From positions 121,800 to 185,799 of the forward strand of contig NW_019775867.1 in NCBI RefSeq assembly GCF_001039355.2: DNA of 64,000 nt, in the 5' to 3' direction. Below, one piece after another: positions 43,501 to 55,500 of the stretch (position 1 is its first letter; each line of letters opens with the position of its first letter). Made by a program: the position numbers and the translations under genes. Under the pieces are notes generated by a model. It was not told the origin of the DNA, searched no databases, and saw nothing but the letters and a program-made list of their open reading frames with translations. The stretch is from Lingula anatina (lineage: Eukaryota; Brachiopoda; Lingulata; Lingulida; Lingulidae).

Positions 43501-46500
43501 TAATGCCAGGGTTATTGCACCACAAGGATGAGCACTGGGGGTACACATGACCCATCTCTGCTGCATGTTGGATATCGCCGTTCGGATCCTATAGTTTATT
43601 GTGTGATCCAGGATAATGCTCTTTCATGGTGCTGCAGTGGTGTGACATTCATGTGATTAATAACCACTGAACTGTAAATGTTCCAAGAAAGAGAAAGAGA
43701 GAAGATACAAAATGAGACTTATTCAAAAATGAATAATCATTACAAATTATTGAAACACTGACATTTTAAATAACTCAGTAATCCTTAAAGGGATAATAAC
43801 TAAATAAGTTAATTTTCCTGGAGTAAACAGCAATTTTCCCATACTTACCCTGGGGTCGCGCTAGCACTCGCCAATTTCACCAAATGCGAAAATTAATTGA
43901 CTTTGGCGAAAAAATCTGAAAAATGAGTATAGTAATTTCGCCAAGTTGACAAAAGCATGTCTGGTCGAGCTGGGTACGCAAACTTCCCATAACTGTTCGA
44001 CACAACTGTGAAAACGGCATCAACATGCACCAGATTATGTTTAGAATACAATCTAATTATAGCAAGGTCAATTTACCATATAAAGAAATTGACCAGTGAC
44101 GCGATGCCGGTTTTTTCCCCATAGCGTGGCGCGTGTGGTCGATTAGTTTCTTAAAGCGTGTTCAGCGTGCGCTATGAATAATTATGGCGGGTGCAGGATC
44201 TAAAGAAAAACTTTCCAATATGAAGAAGATATTGCTCCGAAGAAATTATTTTGCGTTAAAGCACAGAAGGAAATGAGTAACTTTGTTGTGTAGGGGTAGG
44301 GACAGGTCAAAGATTTATTTGATGAAGCCAGCAAAGACTTTCTCACAGCAGAAACTCCCGGAGACAACATGTGAAAAAGATGGTATGTACCGTGCAATCT
44401 TGTGAAAAGTAATTAAAGTTTCAGTCAGTGTATTATATATTTAAAAGCATATCGTTATCTTGAACTTTCCCTCGTTGACATAACTGTTACAAATCACAAC
44501 AAGCGATTCCAGTCCCACAACTGAAAAATCAATAAACTGGTACCAGCTGAGACTCATCTAAGTTGCATTTGCTGTATTGACTTGGGGCTCAGACTAAACT
44601 GAATTTTAGGCTAAACATTTAAATCAAAAGTTGTTATTGCCCAAAATTATGTCATTTTTTAGAAGTAGGAATTTTTTTCTTAAGCACGGATGAGGTTTTT
44701 CCGACTATTTGTGGATTTCCGACTTTTTGGGGTGGGACCAAAATAGCATACCTGAGATTGATGCAGATCTTAAATAAAAATGGGGGGGGGGGGAGGGGTT
44801 TGACGTATGCCACCAGCGAGGCCTTGGCTTTAGAAANNNNNNNNNNNNNNNNNNNNNNNNNNNNNNNNNNNNNNNNNNNNNNNNNNNNNNNNNNNNNNNN
44901 NNNNNNNNNNNNNNNNNNNNNNNNNNNNNNNNNNNNNNNNNNNNNNNNNNNNNNNNNNNNNNNNNNNNNNNNNNNNNNNNNNNNNNNNNNNNNNNNNNNN
45001 NNNNNNNNNNNNNNNNNNNNNNNNNNNNNNNNNNNNNNNNNNNNNNNNNNNNNNNNNNNNNNNNNNNNNNNNNNNNNNNNNNNNNNNNNNNNNNNNNNNN
45101 NNNNNNNNNNNNNNNNNNNNNNNNNNNNNNNNNNNNNNNNNNNNNNNNNNNNNNNNNNNNNNNNNNNNNNNNNNNNNNNNNNNNNNNNNNNNNNNNNNNN
45201 NNNNNNNNNNNNNNNNNNNNNNNNNNNNNNNNNNNNNNNNNNNNNNNNNNNNNNNNNNNNNNNNNNNNNNNNNNNNNNNNNNNNNNNNNNNNNNNNNNNN
45301 NNNNNNNNNNNNNNNNNNNNNNNNNNNNNNNNNNNNNNNNNNNNNNNNNNNNNNNNNNNNNNNNNNNNNNNNNNNNNNNNNNNNNNNNNNNNNNNNNNNN
45401 NNNNNNNNNNNNNNNNNNNNNNNNNNNNNNNNNNNNNNNNNNNNNNNNNNNNNNNNNNNNNNNNNNNNNNNNNNNNNNNNNNNNNNNNNNNNNNNNNNNN
45501 NNNNNNNNNNNNNNNNNNNNNNNNNNNNNNNNNNNNNNNNNNNNNNNNNNNNNNNNNNNNNNNNNNNNNNNNNNNNNNNNNNNNNNNNNNNNNNNNNNNN
45601 NNNNNNNNNNNNNNNNNNNNNNNNNNNNNNNNNNNNNNNNNNNNNNNNNNNNNNNNNNNNNNNNNNNNNNNNNNNNNNNNNNNNNNNNNNNNNNNNNNNN
45701 NNNNNNNNNNNNNNNNNNNNNNNNNNNNNNNNNNNNNNNNNNNNGTTATGTTTTCCTTTATAATTTTTTCTCAAACACTTGCATTTGTGACTTTTAACTC
45801 TCATCCGCCTGAGGCTCTGACATTTCTGTATTTCCACATAAGCAGTTGTATTGTTTTTTATGTCTTTAAACAGTATGTTACTTATGTAATATTATTTTAT
45901 GCACTGTCATCATTTTTCAAATATTGAGACTTTCATCATGTGAATTTAAACTCATGGTCCTGAAACTGTAATCTTATTGAAAGGGTAGATCGAGACCATC
46001 TTCTGGGTCTTCCGGAAGACAGTCAGGTTATTAAGTTTATATTGCCTGGTATCTATTTTTTCTTCTGTTGGAAGACCATCAAAATGGAGGATGGATCAAA
46101 ATAGATACTTTGGAATACTGTCAGAAAATATCTGGGTCCGCTCATGTTATTGACCATTTTACCTGTTGTGCATGATTAAAATTCAGTGTTGACTGACAGT
46201 GCTATTATAAGCATTATTTATTATTGCGTCAAAATTGACAATATGACTCATTTTGCATCTTTATTTTCTGTTTTTTGTCTGTACATTTGACAGCTTTGCT
46301 GCCTTGTTTCCACATGGCAAACAATATGGGTATGACATTCCTTTTTTGAATCCATGTAGATATATTTTGATAAACGAGGTATATGTTTATTTGATATTAA
46401 GTCAAACAAAATAATGTTCTAAGATAGTAATAATCATTATCATCATTTCTCCTTTGCCAATGGGCAGATGGGAGCAGCAGAAGCAACATGTTTAGACCAG

Positions 46501-49500
46501 AGTTGTTTCTCTCTCATTATTACACAAACCATTATCAAACAAGATGGTGCCAAAGTAAGTTACATTTGGTCAGCCTCTGTTATCCTCTCTTCCAACGTGC
46601 AGGTGGTGTCCAAAATGTGAGTTTTAAGACTGGCTGCAAAAAAGCAAGTAATGAATTCATCTCAAGTTGCAGGATTTTTTAAAATAAAGACTGATATAAA
46701 TGGTGTTTTTTTTTCAGCAACTAGAGGAGGCCACACCGCTCCTCAGTGCCACCTGTGATATATTTATAAAAACCCTGGAGGCGTGTATGAGCATGGCTGA
46801 GGAGTACATCACCATGGAGGTGCCCACTCAACTAGTTGTAGATGGCTCATTGTCCTCTCCCTCTCCTACTAGTACTCCCACTGGAATGCCTTTTACTGTA
46901 CATGGGCATCTCAAGAAGGTAAAGGATCTTTAATAATATTTTGTTTATGTAAAATCTTAATCTTCACTTAATCAAAGCAGATTGGGCGTATTTTAATTGA
47001 ATTGACCATATATATAAATATTCATTAGTTTTTCTTTTCCTGACCATACTTATCAACTAGACAGCAAAGCTGGCAAATATGCAGACGCTAAACAAGTAAA
47101 AAATATTATTTCAAGAATATTAACAGCAACAAAAAAATGTATTTTTGAAAATAATGAATTTAAAGTAACATTCAACAACATCTACACAAGATGAACTATA
47201 GAAAAAATTTTACTTGAAAAATTGTCAGAAAGTTTCATCTCAGCTATAGGTTTCGTCTGTCTAAAAGAAGTTTGAAATGTTTTTTATGTACAGACAGCGT
47301 GTTTGTACATATAGCCATTACCTGCATCTCTTGTTGGCATCATTGCTGTTGTCATCACTGTGCCCTTTCAGTGGTAACACGATAATTGGAAAACTGTATT
47401 GTGTGCATCAGCAAAACTACTGATTGCTATTTTATGCGAGTACTCCAGGAAAGAAACCATAGCGCAACAGTGCAGCTCTAAAAAATTGATTCATCTGTTA
47501 TTTTTATGAATGGTAATAACAATGTTGTTTTGCGTTCTAAGCTAACTGTACCGATCGTTATCTTTCACCTTGGGCCGCACACGTAGTACTCAGGTAAAGG
47601 TATGCTAGGGCAACATTACCAACTTTAAAGGTTCATCGTCAGACCATCAGAATGGCCTTAACAGAGACTATTCTTTAGAAAACATGCCCAACTAATGATA
47701 TCTTAATCAAAATATACAAATAGGAGGTAAATTTTGAGCTTCAAAAAACCTCCCTTTTAGCTAGGTCTGGAAGTTAATGAGCTACGTGATCACATGGTCC
47801 GGTGACGACATACGTGCCACCGGAGGTGAGAGCCAGTTCATTAAGCTGTCAAACTGAGCTACCATTATCTACCTGTAAGATGACTTTTCAAACTACTGAT
47901 AACAATTCATACCCGTTCACCTCTCTTACTGGAGGGGTTTATATCCTTGTGAAGCCAGGTGCCTGTCTATTCAATTATTTAAAGATGCATACAAAGTTTT
48001 TTTGTCACAAAAACCAACCAAATGCCAGCATATAGTTTCAAGTAGTATAACTAAGAGAATTACCAAAAGGCATTGTTTAATTTTACCGGAAAATGATGTT
48101 TGAATGGATTTTTCTGCTGGCATTCTAAGCTGAAGTGGTTTACATGGGCCTTTTTTTTTCATCATATTTTGTCTTTAAATTTTGCAGGACTGGTTCATAG
48201 GTCTAATATACAGATTAAGTTGGAAAATTAACTTGATCGCTTTAGTTTTGATGAAGATGTGTCTGTACATAAACCCGTCATCTGCACCTGTCGTGGCCTC
48301 GCTGTGCACTTTCAGTGATAACACAAAAAGTGGAAAAACGTTTTACCTTTTGTCTTCAAACTTACAGAACTGATGAATATTCACAAAAAACAAGTTAAGT
48401 TTGAAAATCAGCATGATAGGAGCATTTTTTCAAAAGAAAAGAAACAAAGGAATAAATAAAGCTTCAGTTGGACAACCAGTCTGATAGGTTAATTTTTGTG
48501 GAAGTTATACAGTTTTTTTTTTTTTTTTTTTTTTTTTTGATAATTTAATTTTTCTTGTATTTCTCATTTTCAAGGTGTGACTTTGACCCTACATGTGTCA
48601 TATTTTCTGAATATCCATGATACTTTTATTTTTTTATTAAAAATTGATGGTCACCATGGTGTTAAAAATTATGTAATATTGTATCAAAATTGAATAAAAC
48701 CCTATTTTGGGCACTGCTGTCATAATGACCATACTGAAATCCATGTTACTTGTGGTTCTTAAGCTTACAGAAAGATTCATAGGTGTGCAGTTGGAAAACC
48801 AGTCTGATTGCATTCTCTTCTTAAAGAAGTACAATTCTCTATAAAATCTTCATTTTTTTACATATTGGCATTTTCAATGTAGGACTAAGAACTCCTACAG
48901 GCTTGATGCCAAATGGTAATCAAATTTTCTAAATGTTCATTTTAGTTATGTATTGTAAACAATGAAAAATTGGTGGTTATTATGCCATTAATCATTATGG
49001 AATATTGCATCAATATTGATAAAAAAACTACTTTGTGCATTGCCACCACAAACGTTATGAAAAGGAAACTGTTACTTATTATTTTTTAACTTGATGATTC
49101 TTAGGATTGAAATGAAGCTTAAAATTGGAAAACCAGCTTGATTGAATTATCATGTTTTCTGGAATTTATGCAGTTTTTTGTGAAATTTTCATTTTTCTCA
49201 TTCTGGCATTTTCAAAGTGTGAACTTGAACTCTCTGAAGCATATTGCTAGTTAAATATTTTACTTATATGTGCATTGCCTGTTGTGCATTATTAAAATTT
49301 GATGTTGACTTTGCTGTTAAGCACAATGTATTATTGCATCAGAAGCGACAGTAGCCTATTTTGTGAATCATTTTGCTTCCTGGTTCACATATTTGGGTTT
49401 TAAGTATGTGAATTTGAACTCTCATGGTCCTGAAGCTAATTTCTTATTGTCCATGTTACCTCTTTTGCCAGGTGATTAAAATTTGGCGTTGACTGTGCTG

Positions 49501-52500
49501 TTATAAGCATTATTTATTATTGCATCAAAATTGACAAATGACCTTTTTTTAGCATCTTTATTTTCTGCTTTTTGTCTGTATATTTTACAGCTTTGCTGCC
49601 TTGTTTACTGTTTTTTATTTCAACATTAACATTTCTGGTTGCTCTTGTTGCTGGCATTTAAATTTTATACCAGAATTTCAGATAATGAATTTGTCATAAC
49701 TTTTAACTGGTTTGAAAAATATCAGTATGGTTGGTAAATTTGTTTCCTTGTAGTCTCTCTTTATGTCAGTAATATTTTTAATTTTGCTGAATGGTGTGAT
49801 ATTTATATCAGACAATCAGTGTGTGCCTCATTTATTATTTTCAGTCTGTTTACTCATATATTTTATTTTACTTTATAGCCAAGAACACATCGGTCTGGGT
49901 CAATAGACAAGTAAGTTTTACTTCATTTTTATGTTAGCAAACATAATTATATCAGATATGCTGAAAACTTTTCAGAATAGCCGGACATTTGGACCGGCAG
50001 TAATGAAAAATTTGCCAGACCGAATGAATTTTTGTCGGACCGAAAATCACTCTATTCGTTTGAGACTACCAGTACGATTAGGTAGCTTACTTTGTGAATG
50101 TGACAGTTTTGAAATGGAAGGGAAAAAATGCTTTGGGTTTTATATAATTTTATTAGTGAAGTATGTCGAAAGATGACTGTAAATTAAAAATTGGGGTTCT
50201 TAAAACTCTTGTCGGTCCTTTGAACTGACCAAGTCCAATTTTCTACCGGTCCAGACAAATTTTCCCAGTCATGACCGATCGGTCCGACAGTTTCAGCATG
50301 TCTGTTATATAATACCATGGCAAAACAAAAAGTGTGCAGCACATCAGTCCAGGCAATATATAGTTTCACCTTGACAAAATTGCAAAATTATATTTCCATC
50401 ATGCATTTTCTTCACATTTCCTAATCAATATACTAAATGAATCCCTGCATGCGAAAAATGAAAAACCAAAGTGTCCATTGGAATATATACATGATTTTCG
50501 ATAGAATTTAATGAGTCCATGAGGGCCACAAACAGTCTGATGATCTCAATATGATACTGAACTTAAAAAGGATTTGTATAGACTAATGTCTAGGGCATAA
50601 TTTGGCTGAAACAGATCATATGCGCCAGGGATGGTATCATAATTAATAAGGAGTTGCATCATTTCCAATAGTACAGTGTTGCAATGCACAAGGGTCAAAG
50701 TTTTAAAAATTCAACTGTAAAATATTCACAAAACTAGCAAAGACACACCCATAGTTACTTTAAAAGTAGGATAGGATAGGAGTCAACCTTAAATTTGACC
50801 TTTTAATAATAAACCATACATTGGGACTCTAAACATGACACTAAATTTAACCTTTGACCTCTCTCCCAGCCTGAAATGCACACTGCAAAATAAATGGTTC
50901 TTATATTTTCTAATCCTCAAGAGATTTCAGTCAGGGAGGGAAATGGGAATTTTTCAGCACTGGTCCACTTGGACCAGTTGACTCTGGAGGTAGTGGTCCC
51001 AGGCCTTGGGGCACTGGTCCAATTATGACAGAATCGAAAAGGGGTGGATGGTTTAAACATACTGTGCAACTTCGTTTTTTTTTTTTTTAAATTATTATTA
51101 AGATGTGCCAATAAAATAAAGCAAATGAAGTTTAATTTTCATGTTTTTATTTTGAACTTATTTAAAAGAAATGAAATCAACCAAATAACTCCCATCAACA
51201 TTTATTCACATTTTAAAAACTAAACAGCTTTTTCTCCCCACCTTTTATGGTTTAAGGAAATGACGCCACATTAGGAATCAAGTATTTTAACTATTAGGTT
51301 AAAAAATATAAAGGAGTTATTAATCTCTGGTAAACTGTGTTTACCCAAACAAGGTTTGGAATTAGAACAATGGGTTAACACCCATTGTATTAACACAAAA
51401 TAGGAAGTGACTTCAAAGTCCCAAAAGTTGAAATATAACCATAAAACGGAACAAAAAATCCTCGCCTTTTTATTTTCCTCAAAAATCCGTAGCTGTTATA
51501 AAGGAAGGTACCCGCGCTCTCTTTTTTTTTTTTACATTTATTGCTAGGTTGTTCGCTTTCGTCATTTGTCGGTGTTTTTCTTTTTAGAGGCTCTGGCGGC
51601 TTTGCAACACCAGGCAAAAACCTCCACATCGCTATAAAACTGTAAGATAAGTTGAACTAATTCAATTCACACACTAAATGTAGTTTTGATTTAATTTCCA
51701 ATAAAATATTTCGGCAGCATGCTAATGGTCCCAACAGGAAAAGTAACGTTTCTTGTAAAATCTTGAATGTAACTATAAGCTATTGACATCCAAAAAGACC
51801 AGAAACCATTTAAAGAATTATATTTACCCTTCAAAACTACAAAACAGCACTCAAGTAAATTAGTATTTTTACCGAAAAGGTTTGTTGCGTACGTAGCTTT
51901 TCAATCCTCGAGGCTCTGCTACTTCATACGGCGCGAATGCTGTGGTAAAATCTGATTGGTCAAAATTGACAGTCTGATGCAAGAGGTCAGGTGGCATGCA
52001 AATAACGTCTGACGTGGAAGCATCATTAAAGTAGGTCAACACATCTGAAACTCGCGTAGTCTTCAATGCAGACAAAATTGGGAGCGGATTTTTAAAAAAA
52101 AAGGAAAAATATCTAAGGACAAGTAAAAACCCCGTATACTTCTCATGTTGCCGCTGCTTATAGAGCAGTCGCGCGTTTGGACCAGTTACTGAGATTGGCA
52201 CTTGCCAATTCATTTAAGCGGTTGCATTTGGCAACTGGCGACCGCCCATTTCCCTCCCTGTAATCAGTGATATTTTTTAAGAGTTTCATCAGTTTAGTAG
52301 ATAGCAGAGATCAAAAGCTCTTTTGTCACAAACTTAGGCCGCATTCACATCGAGAAGAGCCAAGACCTAAATATGGCGGACGTACATGAAAGGAAAATCG
52401 CCTAATCTTTTAATAGTCTCTCTGCCTCTCACACGCCTCCCCACGCATCGTCCCTGCTGGGGTACAGTCTTTAAATCTTGGCTCCATTCGCCTGGAAGCT

Positions 52501-55500
52501 AACTGAGAAATATTAAGTGCGCATGCTCATCAATTAAACTCGAGGTGAAGAAAGCATGGCGACTGGAGGCGATCGAAGGAAAAAGCTCTTCTGTTCTATT
52601 ATCTTTCAAAACAGAGACGAAAAAGGAATGAATTGGCATGTAGACCAGCAATGAATCGGCTATCTACAGAGATAATGTCAGCTGACCAAAGAGCATTCGC
52701 ACTTAATTTTTCTCAGGTAGCTTCCTGGCGAATGGAGCCGAGATTTGATGAATGTACCCCCACAAGGACGACGCTTGGGGAGGTGTGTGAGAGGCGGAGA
52801 GACTATTAAAATATTAGGTGGTTTTCCTTTCATGTACGTCCACCATATTTAGGTCTTGGCTTTGTTGAGCCTCGGCTCTTCTCGATGTGAATGCGGCCTT
52901 AGTAAAAAACTTGCATCACTTGTGAAATATTTTGCTGTGCCATTGGGCATCTTCATCAGTCTGAGTGATACAGATGGCTTTGTGTCACTAGTCAAGAGTA
53001 CTCAAATTGGTTTGCTCATATCTTGGCCCCCTCACAGGGCAATTGGCAATCCTAGGCCGATTCCGCAAGCTCCATACTAACCTCAGATGTGATAGGCGGA
53101 GAAATATGCACCAAATCCATGCATTTTGTTTGCCGGAAATGCCTTCTCACTCAATCGATTATTCCGCTCATAAAGAGGGCTGTCAATACCTCTGATTTTT
53201 ATGATGCTTTACAGTTTGCCAAACAATGTAATTAGATTGACTTTGATTTAAAGGATAAACAGATACAGACATTAAAATATTTGTACTATGGACATGATAC
53301 TTTGGCTTTTTTACCGACGGGCTATGGTAAAAGGTTGAAAGTACTTCCTTCCCAACAATCAACAATCAATATGGATGCCTCCGTATCACATCCGAGGTCA
53401 TTGTCGAGTGCGGAGACATCCGAGTAGTTCCGAGTGCTCACAGGGAAAAAATAACACCTCAGGATTTAGTGAAGAAAATTAAGGATATGACCCTTTGCCA
53501 AAATGTGCCTTGACATATAGACTCTGAGCCTTTTTTCTCAAATATTTCCTGTTGTCGCTTGATCTTTCATTAAACATATTATTTATTCTTTGAAAAAGTG
53601 CCTTGAAGATAAACATGTAAAACCACATTAATTTATCAGGAAAATGACCTTAATGCTACTTGATTTCTTAGAAAAAGTAGGTCACATTTTAGGTGTGCCT
53701 CATAAGTGTGTTGTTTTTGCCCAATTTCCCTCAACTTACTTGCTACTTTTTTTATCCATTATCATGAGCTAAGTATGTATCTGTCACTATATACAAAAAT
53801 AATTGAAAAAAAATCACAAAAGTTATGTATCAGAAATCTGTTGAAAACATGCATGAAATCACATTACAAACTGTGCTCAATGTTACTTTTAAGCCAGTGC
53901 AGCAGTGGCATAATGTACTGACAAAAATTTTAACACCGGTTATGTTCTTAAATCGGAAATCAGCTGGGCATCATCTTTTTCAGTCATTTTGTTTTTGGAT
54001 TATTAGGCTCTATTCCCATAGATTTTAGATCTATCTATCCCCGCGGGGAGTATCACTGGATTACTTTCAGATAATCCGACTTAAACGTCTGTCCCGCCTA
54101 CTACAAGCTGTAACGGGGTAATTAACTTTCGTGTCCGCCCGGCTGACAGCTATTTAGCGTGAACCCCCAGGGAGTTAGGTCGATCTAAAGTAGATCGATC
54201 TAATCTATGGAAATGGGGTGTTAGACGCATTAAAGAAATATCAGCGCCCACAAGCAATGATACAAGGTCCTCTGTTTTCAAGGTTATATATTATTTAATC
54301 TGCAATCCTGTAGATGTTCTTGATCATTAAGATACCAGAAGATGCCTACATGTACGTGATCGATACATTTGGTACCAACTAGCGGGAAATAGGCGCAAAA
54401 CTAATGAAATTACTCTTTAATTGTTAGCTCTATGTAGTGCAACGTATTTACTGGCTGCCATTGTTTCAAATAGAAATGACTTGTCCTTGAGACAGACTTT
54501 TCAAACCATGTATGTATTAATCAAAATAATGAACACTAATTGGCAACATTTTAAAATTCTTTATAATTTAAAAATGCAGAGAATAGTTTACTAATAGATA
54601 ATAATTTGTTTACAAAACAATGAGAATCTGAGAATTCAATTTGTTATCACATAAACACTATACAAAGAAGTCCAAAAATAATTTTTTCTTTGTTGACATT
54701 TGGACCTTATTGCTGACTTTGGGTGTGAAACAGTTGTAGATTTAAGGAATAAACAAAAAAACTTTTGAAGCTTGCCACCTGTAGACTTTATAAAGAATTA
54801 AATTTTGCCAGTTTTATATGAAACCTACATCCATTTCTAATCCTCAGACCAATTTTTTTTGGCATTTACACATTTTTGAGTCCAATAACACAACCAAACA
54901 ATAGAGCACCCCCCAAACCAAAAGTGACAGGAATTGCATCTTACTGTCAATAGTTCACGTGACCCCTGATGGTATCCTGGACAGCGGTTATTCATCGCCT
55001 CATGGATCGGAGTTAATCCTGTGGAAACGTAGACGATTCTTCCACCAGTGCCACCCTCAGCTGCTGCTGAGTTTCGGGAGGATGTTCACGTCGGCGGACA
55101 TGCAAACTGAGCAGATCCCAGACATTTTCAATGGGATTTAAGTCCGGACTGATGGCTGGCCAAGGCAGGATATGGACGTCCTTCTCTTCCAGGAAGTTGG
55201 TGCACACACGGGCAACATGGGGTCGCATATTGTCGTGCTGGAATAGAGCTCCGCACCCAACTTTCGTAGCTCTGGGACAAACAGTTAGTTCTGGGACAAA
55301 TAAGGAACTGTTCTAGAACTTAATCATCAGGTCACATGCCCCCCCCCCCCCANTGCGCTCGCACCCCTATTGTTTTATAGTCCTGCACACAGTTGCTAGG
55401 TGACCTAAGCGGCCGCATTTATAACAAGTTTTATCTTTTGCAAAACAAGAAGAAGGAGAATGACTCGTCCACTTACCACACGTATTGCACTTGCGCTTCT

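Noticed and set aside
44758-45927. 389- and 335-codon open frames spanning the N run
   Set aside because: They are open only because N cannot encode a stop.
53706-54028. Two 67-71 codon plus-strand frames
   Set aside because: AT-rich, overlapping in different frames, no motif; the second runs into a B2 MITE.
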